63,821 nucleotides of DNA from JBBRXJ01 sp038248505. GTDB lineage: Bacteria; Bacteroidota; Bacteroidia; Bacteroidales; JBBRXJ01. The notes beneath the pieces were generated by a model, which saw nothing but the letters and a program-made list of their open reading frames with translations, did not search any database and had not been told where the DNA came from. The DNA is taken from assembly GCA_038248505.1 (NCBI GenBank), contig JBBRXJ010000004.1:1-63821 (forward strand), in the 5' to 3' direction. The position numbers and the translations under genes are program-made. Positions 52,761 to 61,395 of this stretch are shown here, in pieces (the first letter of the stretch is position 1; every line of letters begins with the position of its first letter).

Positions 52761-54683
52761 ATGATTTACGAAGTATCAAATTTGGCAATTTTTATTTTTA
52801 TATTTATTGTAGGTCTCGTATTGGGGCTATCGTTTTATTTTGCTAGGAAGACAAAATCTGCCGCTAGCTATTATGCAGCTGGCGGAAATATTCATTGGGC
52901 GGTAAATGGTATAGCATTTGCTGGTGATTATTTATCGGCTGCTTCATTCCTTGGAATATGTGGTATGATTGCATATTCTGGATATGATGGATTTCTTTAT
53001 TCAATTGGTTATTTGGCTGGTTGGGTTGTCGCTTTGTTTCTTGTAGCGGAACCTTTAAAGAAATTAGGAAAATATACTTTTACAGATGCACTTGACTCAA
53101 GATTTAATTCAAAAGCCATAAAATTGGCCGCTTCTATAAGTACACTTATTGTTTCAATTTTTTATCTTATCCCACAAATGGTAGGAGCTGGTGACTTAGT
53201 GGTTCCATTACTCGGCTTACCTCATTGGATGGGAGTTGTAATTGTTGGATCCATCGTTATCTTAATTGTTGCTACAGCAGGCATGACATCAACTACTTAT
53301 GTCCAATTTATTAAAGGTGCGTTGTTGGTTGTATTTTCTACAATTTTAACTATTTATATTTTAAATAATGGCTTCACATTAACACCTAATAAAAACTATC
53401 ATAAGTTTGTTAAAGTAAATGCTCTAGTTGTTAATGATACTATTGTAAGTGTACCTGATTCAAGTTATGTAGTAAAAACCACTAAAGTAGTTGATAAATT
53501 AGTTTTTGTAAAATTAGAGAAAGATAGTGCAAACTGTTGGTATAATCTTAATACAAAGGGAGAAACTGCTGTATTGGAGGAAATGTTATTTACGACAATT
53601 ATTTCATCGGGTGAAAAATTATATAATGGTGCACCAAAGTCAGAGCGGAAATTTTACCAAGTGGGTCATCTTAGTAAAATTGTAGTTGATGGAAAAGAGG
53701 TGGAGAAAACAGGTTCAGTTGGTCCTTTTGAATTTATTAAAACAATTGAAAAGAGTGAGGTAGTTCGTTTTTCAAAGAAAGCCTTTACTGACGGAAGTGA
53801 TAAAGTTACGGTTTGGTTCCAAAAAGTAACTAAAGGAGAGGATATTGTTAAACCTGGATTATTATATAAATTGTCGGCTGCATCTGGTGCAACATTCTGG
53901 GATCGATTGAATTTTTTATCATTGATGCTTGCATTATTCTTAGGTACTTCAGCTTTACCACATATCTTAATTAGATATTACACTGTACCTAGTCAACGTG
54001 CAGCACGTAAATCAACCATTGTTGCTATTGCTGTAATAGGGTTCTTCTATGTTCTTACTTTATACATGGGTTTAGGATCAATGATAAATGGGGTATTAGA
54101 TGTTGAAAGTAGTAACATGTCTGGTCCATTATTGGCCAAATCATTTGGTGTAGGAATATTTTCAATAATATCTGCCATTGCTTTTGCTACTGTTCTTGGC
54201 ACAGTAAGTGGTTTAATTGTTGCCTCTTCAGGTGCCATTGCGCATGATTTTATTGACAAATATCTTCAAGTGGAAATGACTGACCATGGCAAAGTAAAAG
54301 CAGGTAAAATTGCTGCACTATGTGTTGGCGTTTTCGCAATAGTTTTAGGTATATTATTTAAAGGAATGAATGTTTCATTTCTTGTTGGTCTAGCTTTTGC
54401 TGTTGCCGCATCTGCAAATCTCCCAGCTATTTTGTTTCTTTTATTTTGGAAGAAAACAACGGCTAAGGGAATTGCATATTCAATTATAGTAGGTATTATT
54501 TCTTCAATTGGTATTATTTTATTCTCACCAACCATGTATGAAAAGTATGGTTTGATACCAAAAGATGCTCCTATTCCGCTTGATAATCCTGGTATTATTT
54601 CAATTCCGTTAGCAATAATTACCTTAGTTGTAGTTTCCTTATTAACACAAAAGGATAATTCAACAAAGGATTTTTCGAAATAA
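52761..54683 (+). CDS. actP: Solute:sodium symporter, acetate permease (ActP) type
   Basis: The 640-residue protein is an SSS-family carrier with about 13 membrane segments. AGDYLSAASFLGICGMIAYS and FLGTSALPHILIRYYTVPSQ are diagnostic of the acetate/short-chain carboxylate subgroup. Residues about 207-375 form a large hydrophilic insert rich in beta strands between two membrane segments; E. coli ActP (~549 aa) has a much shorter loop here, which accounts for the extra length. It follows the DUF485 gene by 12 nt and precedes a porin, so the three probably serve uptake of the same carboxylate. Confidence 0.88.
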   Translation: MIYEVSNLAIFIFIFIVGLVLGLSFYFARKTKSAASYYAAGGNIHWAVNGIAFAGDYLSAASFLGICGMIAYSGYDGFLYSIGYLAGWVVALFLVAEPLKKLGKYTFTDALDSRFNSKAIKLAASISTLIVSIFYLIPQMVGAGDLVVPLLGLPHWMGVVIVGSIVILIVATAGMTSTTYVQFIKGALLVVFSTILTIYILNNGFTLTPNKNYHKFVKVNALVVNDTIVSVPDSSYVVKTTKVVDKLVFVKLEKDSANCWYNLNTKGETAVLEEMLFTTIISSGEKLYNGAPKSERKFYQVGHLSKIVVDGKEVEKTGSVGPFEFIKTIEKSEVVRFSKKAFTDGSDKVTVWFQKVTKGEDIVKPGLLYKLSAASGATFWDRLNFLSLMLALFLGTSALPHILIRYYTVPSQRAARKSTIVAIAVIGFFYVLTLYMGLGSMINGVLDVESSNMSGPLLAKSFGVGIFSIISAIAFATVLGTVSGLIVASSGAIAHDFIDKYLQVEMTDHGKVKAGKIAALCVGVFAIVLGILFKGMNVSFLVGLAFAVAASANLPAILFLLFWKKTTAKGIAYSIIVGIISSIGIILFSPTMYEKYGLIPKDAPIPLDNPGIISIPLAIITLVVVSLLTQKDNSTKDFSK

Positions 54684-54701
54684 GTAAAGATTGATTTAGA
54701 A

Positions 54702-54762
54702 AAAACACTCATGTTATGATTGAGGCATAAGAATGCTAACATATCAGTAGCATGAGTGTTTT
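54702..54762 (+). terminator. Hairpin after the symporter gene
   Basis: AAAACACTCATG (54702-54713) pairs with CATGAGTGTTTT (54751-54762), with a 37-nt loop that can fold further (TGTTA and TAACA). T-rich sequence follows. It may be partial termination before the porin gene at 54799. Confidence 0.55.
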
Positions 54763-54798
54763 ACTTTTACATTAAGTATTAATATAAATTAGTTTATC

Positions 54799-56061
54799 AT
54801 GAGAAAAATTTTATTTTTATTCTTAGCGACTTCTTTTATTTCAGTTAGTGCACAAGAAAAAAAAGAAGAGCCAAGATTTGGTATCAATTTTGGCGGTTTT
54901 GTAAAGACTGATGCGTTTTATGACTCTCGGCAAAATGTTTCTATTCGAGAAGGACACTTTTTGTTGTATCCTGATAATATTTCAAAAGATGCTGATGGAA
55001 AAGATATTAATGCACGATCAAATTTTAATATCCTATCCATTCAAACTCGTTTGAAAGGTGGCATTACGGGACCAGATGCGTTTGGAGCAAAAACGAGTGG
55101 CTTGATTGAAGCTGATTTCTTTGGCAATGAAAGTGCTGGTTTAATTGATGCGAATGGTTTTCGTTTACGACATGCGTTTGTAAAATTGAATTGGAAAAAA
55201 ACGGAATTGCTGGCGGGTCAATTTTGGAATCCATTTTTTATTACTGAATCGTATCCTGATGTTATTTCATTTAATACAGGTGCACCATTTCAGCCATTTT
55301 CACGTAATCCGCAAATTCGAGTGACACATAAAATTGGTCTTTTATCTTTAATTGGGAGTATATTGTCAGAGCGCGATTTCCAGAGTACCGGACCTGATGG
55401 TAGCAGTACTAAGTATATGCGTAATGCAGCCATGCCAGAGGGAAATTTTCAAGTTCAGTTTAAAGCTGATTCATCAGACCATTTGTTTGGTGTAGGAGTT
55501 GATTATAAGTCTTTGCTTCCTGAATTATATAGTCAGAATAATGCAAAAACGAAGAAATTTGTAAACAATGAAACCATAAATAGCATGTCAGGAATGGCTT
55601 TCATGAAATTGAAGTTTAAACCTATTACGGTAAAGGTACAAGGCGTGTATGCACAAAATGCAACCGACCTTACCATGATTGGTGGTTATGCTGTAAAGAA
55701 TATATTAGATACCGCAACAGGTGCAAAAGAATATACTAATTTAAATACAGCAAGCGGTTGGATCGAATTTCAGACCAACGGAAAAAAGATACAATATGCC
55801 TTATTTACTGGCTACACACAAAATTTAGGTTCAAAAGATACGATATCAGGTGCTATCTATGCACGCGGTGCAAATATTCAATATGTATATAGAGTTGCGC
55901 CACGCGTAGTGTTTATTTCGGGTAAGTTAAATGTGGCTCTTGAAGCAGAATATACCTTTGCTATGTATGGTATTACTAACGGCGATAAAAAGGGTAAACC
56001 AACCAATAATAAAGCTGTAGAAAATTGGAGAGGCATGTTAGCCTTTATCTATAAGTTTTAG
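54799..56061 (+). CDS. Outer-membrane porin (DcaP-like)
   Basis: The 420-residue protein has a signal peptide (ILFLFLATSFISVSAQ) and the alternating beta-strand pattern of a 16-strand porin, opening with INFGGFVKTDAFYDSRQNVS and ending with an aromatic C-terminus (MLAFIYKF), the signal for the BAM complex. FNILSIQTRLKGGITGPDAF and VKLNWKKTELLAGQFWNPFF are typical of DcaP-like carboxylate porins. It is 116 nt after the acetate-type symporter with a hairpin between, so it probably supplies outer-membrane entry for the symporter substrate. Confidence 0.75.
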   Translation: MRKILFLFLATSFISVSAQEKKEEPRFGINFGGFVKTDAFYDSRQNVSIREGHFLLYPDNISKDADGKDINARSNFNILSIQTRLKGGITGPDAFGAKTSGLIEADFFGNESAGLIDANGFRLRHAFVKLNWKKTELLAGQFWNPFFITESYPDVISFNTGAPFQPFSRNPQIRVTHKIGLLSLIGSILSERDFQSTGPDGSSTKYMRNAAMPEGNFQVQFKADSSDHLFGVGVDYKSLLPELYSQNNAKTKKFVNNETINSMSGMAFMKLKFKPITVKVQGVYAQNATDLTMIGGYAVKNILDTATGAKEYTNLNTASGWIEFQTNGKKIQYALFTGYTQNLGSKDTISGAIYARGANIQYVYRVAPRVVFISGKLNVALEAEYTFAMYGITNGDKKGKPTNNKAVENWRGMLAFIYKF

Positions 56062-56094
56062 TAATGAATTAATGGTTATAAATAATAGACAAAA

Positions 56095-56122
56095 AATAGG
56101 CCGGGTTTTTTCCCGGCCTATT
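56095..56122. terminator. Bidirectional terminator between porin and RRM gene
   Basis: AATAGGCCGGG (56095-56105) pairs perfectly with CCCGGCCTATT (56112-56122), loop TTTTTT. It sits between convergent stops; on the minus strand it is followed by TTTTTTG, on the plus strand by a weaker T-rich stretch. Confidence 0.85.
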
Positions 56123-56147
56123 CTATTTAGTTTGAGAACATGCGATA

Positions 56148-56423
56148 TTATTCAGCACGGTCATCACCGCCTGCAGGAGCGGTACGTGGATTAGCTTCCT
56201 GCACAATGATTGCGCGCTCTTCGAGTTCGTAGCCATTCATAGCTAAAATAGCTTTTTGACCTTCAATCTCGTTTGGCATTTCAACGAAGCCATAACCTTT
56301 TGATCTTCTGGTTTTGCGGTCGAGTATAATTCTTGCGGATGATACTTCACCATACTGTTCAAAAACTTCTTGGAGCTTACTGCTTCTGACCTTGAAGTTC
56401 AGATTTGCAACGAAAATGTTCAT
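56148..56423 (-). CDS. RRM-type RNA-binding protein
   Basis: The 91-residue protein is a single RNA-recognition motif: RNP2 IFVANLNF near the start and RNP1 KGYGFVEM about residue 43, followed by a short tail ending DDRAE. Such stand-alone RRM proteins are frequent in Bacteroidota, where they act as global RNA-binding regulators (RbpB-type). It has its own terminator. Confidence 0.92.
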   Translation of the reverse strand: MNIFVANLNFKVRSSKLQEVFEQYGEVSSARIILDRKTRRSKGYGFVEMPNEIEGQKAILAMNGYELEERAIIVQEANPRTAPAGGDDRAE

Positions 56424-56537
56424 GGAAAAATTAAATTAAAGTTAAAATTAAATTAAATATAGCCGTAATATTAAGTGATTTTTTCAACATAACAAAATCT
56501 ATATTGAATTTTTCCTAGGCATCTTAGTTTATCAAAA

Positions 56538-57980
56538 TCAACCTTTAATATTTATAGTGGCTACCATATTGTTTCGTTTAAGTAGTTTCTCAACAGAACT
56601 TATTTCAATAAATGATGCCCCATGTTTTGAGCCAAAATTACCGGCAACTACCACTACCATGTCTTCTTTATTAAGGATATTTTCGCGTACTAGATGAATA
56701 AGTGTTTCTTCAATCATTTCGGGCTCTTTCTCATCTTTTATAAGATACTGAGGGTAAACACCATAGCTAAGTGCCAATTGTCTCATTACTTTTTTATCAT
56801 AACAACGTGCGTAAATAGGTTTGTTACCTCTAAACCCGGCCATATTGCGTATGGTATGGCCTAAAGTAGTATCTGCAATAATCGCTTTTGCATCTAGCTT
56901 AACTGAAGCGCGTACGGCTGCTTTTGTTAGGTATGATGAAATTTCTGAAGTTAAAACTACTTTAAAAGTATTGTAGAATGGATTCTTATGTTTTTCAACT
57001 TCCATACATACTTTTACCATTGTCTTTACGGATTCAATAGGATAAGCACCACTCGCTGTTTCGTTACTGAGCATAATTGCATCAGCATGGCTATAAATTG
57101 CACTAGCGATATCACTAATCTCGGCACGAGTGGGTCTTGGATTATGAATCATGGAATGCAACATTTGCGTAGCAACAATTACTGGCTTACGATGTTCAAT
57201 ACACTTTTGAATGAGTTCTTTTTGTATTACGGGTATTTGTTCGAATGGAATTTCAACAGCTAGATCGCCACGAGCAACCATTACACCATACGAATGATCA
57301 AGTATTTCATCAATATTATCAACACCTTCTTGATTTTCAATTTTTGCAATAATTTTTATGGAGCTATTTTTTGCATCCAATATCTTTTGAATTTCTTTTA
57401 GATCTTCTTTATTTCGAACAAAAGAATGTGCGATAAAATCGAGTTCATTTTCAATAGCAAATTCAATATAATCAATATCCTTGTGACTAAGTGCGGGTAG
57501 GTTTAATCGAACATTAGGCACATTAAGGCTTTTACGCGATTGAACCACACCATCGTTTAATGCTTTACATAATAGATAATCGCTTTCTTTGCTTAAAACC
57601 CCTAATTCAAGACGTCCATCATCTATCATAATACGATCGCCTACGGAGAGATCTTCAACAAAATCTTTATAACGAACGTAAATACAATCGCGTGTTGTAA
57701 TTTCATCTGGATCGCCTTTTATTTTTATGCTATCACCTACTTCGAGTGAAAATTCTTCTTCAAGTTTGGTAATTCGCAATTCGGGGCCTTTGGTATCTAA
57801 CAATATGGCAACTTTATCAGTTACCTTTCGAATATTGTCAACAATTTTCTTTGTGCTGTCAAGTGATTGGTGGGCTGTGTTTAATCTGATAACATTCACA
57901 CCAGCATCAACAAGCATTTGAATAAAAGTAGTGTCACAATGCAAATCGGATACCGTGGCAACAATTTTGGTTTTCTTCAT
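56538..57980 (-). CDS. pyk: Pyruvate kinase
   Basis: The 480-residue enzyme makes ATP and pyruvate from phosphoenolpyruvate. Motifs: VDAGVNVIRLNTAHQ (substrate-binding Arg), ILLDTKGPELRI, KIIAKIENQEGVDNIDEIL (catalytic Lys/Glu region) and MVARGDLAVEIPFEQIP. The C-terminal regulatory domain is present. Length is normal. Monocistronic. Confidence 0.96.
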   Translation of the reverse strand: MKKTKIVATVSDLHCDTTFIQMLVDAGVNVIRLNTAHQSLDSTKKIVDNIRKVTDKVAILLDTKGPELRITKLEEEFSLEVGDSIKIKGDPDEITTRDCIYVRYKDFVEDLSVGDRIMIDDGRLELGVLSKESDYLLCKALNDGVVQSRKSLNVPNVRLNLPALSHKDIDYIEFAIENELDFIAHSFVRNKEDLKEIQKILDAKNSSIKIIAKIENQEGVDNIDEILDHSYGVMVARGDLAVEIPFEQIPVIQKELIQKCIEHRKPVIVATQMLHSMIHNPRPTRAEISDIASAIYSHADAIMLSNETASGAYPIESVKTMVKVCMEVEKHKNPFYNTFKVVLTSEISSYLTKAAVRASVKLDAKAIIADTTLGHTIRNMAGFRGNKPIYARCYDKKVMRQLALSYGVYPQYLIKDEKEPEMIEETLIHLVRENILNKEDMVVVVAGNFGSKHGASFIEISSVEKLLKRNNMVATINIKG

Positions 57981-58485
57981 AACTAATTAAAATATAATAG
58001 CTTAAACTAAATATCGCAAAAGCGAACTGCAAATATATACGAAGTGAGCTAAATAACAGCAGCTAAAGCAACCGAAATATGTCGAAATTCATATTAATCA
58101 AATATGATTCCCCGTATTATACAGATATTACGAATAAATAAGATCATAGGCCTTATTTATTCAAGATTGGCTGATATTTTCAATGACATTATGTAGAAAC
58201 ACTCAACATTAAATTCTATTAAGCTGCCTCACCCGCTGTTATTCAAATATTGGTGCTAATGTAAAATTTATGGTTCAAAATTTGTTGATTTTAGTTAATT
58301 ATATTTACTCAGAAAATTTGGTGAGTGATTAGGCATAATCAAATGATTTATATCATTTTATGCAGAATTGTCGGTAAACACTCAATAATAAATGCGTGTT
58401 TAAAATTTATTTATGGAAATACTTACTCAACAAAATCTTTAAACAGCAAGGTATATTTGTATATATTAATCAAAACCTTAAGAAA
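57981..58485. other. Intergenic region (505 bp) with a repeat copy
   Basis: TATATTTG on the minus strand (58037-58030) is a possible pyk -7 element. The stretch CCTCACCCGCTGTTATTCAAATATTGG at 58227-58253 is shared with the repeats at 21004 and 25542. TATATTTG at 58452-58459 on the plus strand is a likely -7 element of the next gene. No gene is seen. Confidence 0.45.
58452..58459 (+). promoter_or_regulatory. Probable -7 element of the STAS-like gene
   Basis: TATATTTG matches TAnnTTTG and predicts a transcript start near 58466, 20 nt before the ATG at 58486; this favours that start over an in-frame ATG at 58396. Confidence 0.4.
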
Positions 58486-58863
58486 ATGTTTACATGTTCT
58501 TATAAGATTCAGGCTGACATTATAAACAATCGTTTATATCTTATCATGAGAGGATATTTGGTTGATGAATATGTAAAGCGAGCAGTAGTTAAAACTATTG
58601 AAGAGGTTGAGAAATTGCGTAGTGGATTTGATTTGATAAATGATATAAGTGAACTTAAGCCAGCAACAGATGATGACGCTAGACGGCTTCAAAGAGTGAA
58701 GGGTTATGTGTTGGGACGCGGAGTGAATAGATTGGTAGAGGTGGTAAAGATAAGCGAGAGAGAGAGCAGAATGAAGAGTGCTGAAAGAAATGTAGGGAAG
58801 ACTAAGAATGATCCGATCTTCGTATCGTCTGTTGATGAGGCTGAGAAATTTTTAAGTGAGTGA
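58486..58863 (+). CDS. SpoIIAA/STAS-like protein
   Basis: From the ATG at 58486 the product is 125 aa. An earlier in-frame ATG (58396) would add a basic, AT-rich 30-residue leader that lies upstream of the predicted promoter, so it is disregarded. The segment IINNRLYLIMRGYLVDEYVK, then FDLINDISELKPATDDDARR and SVDEAEKFL at the end, follows the SpoIIAA/STAS-like layout found in many Bacteroidota single-domain proteins. Function unknown. A terminator follows 64 nt after the stop. Confidence 0.6.
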   Translation: MFTCSYKIQADIINNRLYLIMRGYLVDEYVKRAVVKTIEEVEKLRSGFDLINDISELKPATDDDARRLQRVKGYVLGRGVNRLVEVVKISERESRMKSAERNVGKTKNDPIFVSSVDEAEKFLSE

Positions 58864-58926
58864 AGTATGGATTGTGAAATGAATGTGTGAGCGATTGTAG
58901 GGAAGTAAGTGAGGGTGAATGTGTGA

Positions 58927-58956
58927 AATGACGACTTGTGGGTCGTCATTTTGCAT
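58927..58956 (+). terminator. Terminator of the STAS-like gene
   Basis: AAATGACGAC (58927-58936) pairs perfectly with GTCGTCATTT (58943-58952), loop of six, followed by TTGCATTTATATA. It lies between convergent genes and may act in both directions. Confidence 0.75.
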
Positions 58957-59026
58957 TTATATATATGCGAGCATTAAACAATTATTTTAATAATTCAATT
59001 AGCCGTGTTTAATATATCAGGGAAAG

Positions 59027-59614
59027 CTAAGCTGCGAAGTAAGCTTTAATGCCACTTAGCAGCATTTCAATAGCCATTGTGGTTAATAACATTCCCATTA
59101 AACGAGTAGTTGCTTTTATTATACTGCTTCCTAAAATTATATCGAGAAACTCTGAAAACATTAGTATGGCAGCTGTTACAGCCCATGCAATTAATAAGGC
59201 AACAAGCCATGTATTCATTTGATCGGGATGCTGTTTCGATAATAAAATAACCATAGTCATTGCTGAAGGACCTGCTACCAAAGGAACTGCCATTGGTACG
59301 ATAATTGGGTCTGTATTAAAATCGCTTTCTTCTAACCAGATGTTGAGAGGAAAAATCATTCGTATAGCAATCAGAAAAAGAATTACTCCACCCGCAATGC
59401 TTAGTGCCGGTTGTGAAAGATTCATCCCACTTAGTATATATTGTCCAAAATACAAGAAGAAGATAAGAACAATCAGGGCAATTATTAATTCGCGAATTAA
59501 AACTTTTGTGCGTTTTTCTTTTGGTACTTGTTGAAGAATGGAAATAAACAAAGGAATATTTCCGAAAGGATCCATTACCAGAATGAGTGTAATTGCAGCG
59601 GTGTAGAGTGTCAT
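59027..59614 (-). CDS. MarC family membrane protein
   Basis: The 195-residue protein has about six membrane segments and the MarC/UPF0056 start LYTAAITLILVMDPFGNIPL, with IAGGVILFLIAIRMIFP and MAVPLVAGPSAMTMVILLSK. The NPF/DPFG loop resembles that of amino-acid exporters of the LysE superfamily; despite its name the family is not involved in multiple antibiotic resistance. Substrate unknown. Confidence 0.92.
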   Translation of the reverse strand: MTLYTAAITLILVMDPFGNIPLFISILQQVPKEKRTKVLIRELIIALIVLIFFLYFGQYILSGMNLSQPALSIAGGVILFLIAIRMIFPLNIWLEESDFNTDPIIVPMAVPLVAGPSAMTMVILLSKQHPDQMNTWLVALLIAWAVTAAILMFSEFLDIILGSSIIKATTRLMGMLLTTMAIEMLLSGIKAYFAA

Positions 59615-59669
59615 ACTAATTTACTATTATTTGATTTTTAAAAGCGTTTTTATAGATATACATTTGGTA

Positions 59670-60061
59670 TTATCTCTCAACAATAAAACCAAGATTTACT
59701 TCATCTGCAGGTAAACCTCCTTTAATACAACAGTTCTCAAGTGGTACTTCATTTAATACTATAATAATATCGTTAATGGGTATGCCTAATTTTTCATGTA
59801 AATTATTGGTCACTTCTCTATAGAAATTCTTTTTAGTATCGCGTGTTCGCCCCTTAAACAAAGTAATATCAATGATTGTTGTTTGAGGGCTTTTGCCTGT
59901 TGAATATTCAAAATTCGCTACATCGTATTCATTTATTCGTTGCATACAGTCATGTTCAGGAATTCCTAATGCATTTACGAGTGCATCATGTATTGTATCA
60001 AGAAGTTTTTTTTATATTCAGAGCTTTGATTTTTAACAATATTTATTTGAACTAGTGGCAT
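59670..60061 (-). pseudogene. Tautomerase (4-OT superfamily) with a poly-A frameshift
   Basis: From ATG 60061-60059 the minus strand reads MPLVQINIVKNQSSEYKK, with Pro2, the catalytic base after Met removal. At 60013-60006 there are eight A's where nine are needed; adding one restores LLDTIHDALVNALGIPEHDC and joins the downstream frame (MQRINEYDVANFEYSTGKSP to GFIVER). The corrected protein would be about 130 aa, a normal tautomerase length. The downstream 91-codon frame (59670-59945) lacks the catalytic Pro, so it should not be annotated as an intact enzyme. Real mutation, phase-variable tract or sequencing error are all possible. Confidence 0.7.
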
Positions 60062-60287
60062 AATGATTATAGATTTTATTGATTACGGTACAACATTAAA
60101 GATATAAAAAAAAACTTTCAACGCTAATGTTCAGATTAATAACACTATAACATAAAACATTGTCTTTAAATTTTGATTTGTATGAGATGTATTTTTCAAA
60201 ATTGAATTATATTCGCACTATATTAAAAACATTGGCATTTAAATCTATTATTTGTCATTCAAAGATTTAATTTTTAAAAATTTATTG

Positions 60288-61316
60288 ATGAAAAAGAAAG
60301 ACCTATTAAAAGATGTGATTGAACACATTGACATTACCGCAATTGATTCGACAGCTATTATTGATGCAATGCGCAAAATGTCGTTTACATCGCGTGATAC
60401 AGCAAACGCAACCGATATTTTCTTGCGAATGCTTAAAGATAAAGATTGTACTGTAATTCTCACTTTAGCTGGCAGTACAAGCGCAGGTGGTTGTATGCAG
60501 CTTTATGCCGATATGGTTCGTTATCGAATGGTTGACTGTATTGTTGCCACTGGAGCATCTATCATTGACATGGACTTTTTTGAAGCTCTAGGATACAAGC
60601 ATTATAAAGGAAGAAAAGATATAAATGATAAAGTATTACGTGATTTTTATATTGACCGTATATATGATACATTTATTGATGAAGAAGATTTGCAAGGATG
60701 CGATGGTACTATAAAAAAGATAACTGATAGCTTACAACCACGTCCATATTCATCACGTGAGTTTATAAAAGAGCTTGGAAAATATCTCACAAAAAACGCA
60801 AAGAAGAAAGATTCATTGATACAACTTGCATACGAAAATAATGTGCCTATATTCTGTCCAGCTTTCTCTGATAGTAGTGCGGGTTTTGGTTTAGCAAAAC
60901 ATCAGTATGAGAATCCTGAAAAACATGTTTCAATTGATTCAGTAAAAGACTTTTTGGAACTTACAAAAGTAAAAATAGCTGCTGGAACGTCAGGATTATT
61001 AATGATTGGTGGAGGTGTTCCAAAGAATTTTGCTCAAGATACAGTTGTTTGTGCTGAAATTTTAGGACATGAAGTGCCAATGCACAAATATGCCGTTCAA
61101 GTTACCGTTGCTGATGTTCGAGATGGAGCTTGTTCATCATCAACATTACAAGAAGCATGCTCATGGGGTAAAGTTGATACTGTATGGGAGCAAATGGTAT
61201 ATGCTGAAGCAACAAGTGTGCTGCCACTTATGATTAGCTATGCATATCACAGTGGTGCATGGAAGAAACGACCAAAGAAAGAGTGGTCAAAGCTTTTTGA
61301 TGTAAAAAAGAAATAA
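60288..61316 (+). CDS. Deoxyhypusine synthase family protein
   Basis: With the ATG at 60288 the product is 342 aa; a TTG at 60252 would add 12 residues. It has the NAD-binding core of the deoxyhypusine synthase family (ILTLAGSTSAGGCMQLYADM, GLLMIGGGVPKNFAQDTVV) and the catalytic-lysine segment CSWGKVDTVWEQM (Lys295). Bacteria lack eIF5A, so the true reaction is probably aminobutyl transfer to a small amine, as in the related homospermidine synthases. Residues DGACSSSTLQEA differ from eukaryotic enzymes at the spermidine-proximal loop. It ends at a clear terminator. Confidence 0.85.
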   Translation: MKKKDLLKDVIEHIDITAIDSTAIIDAMRKMSFTSRDTANATDIFLRMLKDKDCTVILTLAGSTSAGGCMQLYADMVRYRMVDCIVATGASIIDMDFFEALGYKHYKGRKDINDKVLRDFYIDRIYDTFIDEEDLQGCDGTIKKITDSLQPRPYSSREFIKELGKYLTKNAKKKDSLIQLAYENNVPIFCPAFSDSSAGFGLAKHQYENPEKHVSIDSVKDFLELTKVKIAAGTSGLLMIGGGVPKNFAQDTVVCAEILGHEVPMHKYAVQVTVADVRDGACSSSTLQEACSWGKVDTVWEQMVYAEATSVLPLMISYAYHSGAWKKRPKKEWSKLFDVKKK

Positions 61317-61320
61317 ATAT

Positions 61321-61352
61321 AAAATGCCATCTTTAAAAATGGCATTTTTTTT
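61321..61352 (+). terminator. Terminator of the deoxyhypusine-synthase-like gene
   Basis: AAAATGCCAT (61321-61330) pairs with ATGGCATTTT (61339-61348), loop of eight, followed by four more T's. Confidence 0.85.
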
Positions 61353-61395
61353 GCTTGCAAATTTAATATAAGGGCATAATTATTAACTTCGTAGA

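Noticed and set aside
59670..59945. Intact 91-residue tautomerase
   Set aside because: The catalytic N-terminus lies upstream in another frame, so it is recorded as a frameshifted gene.
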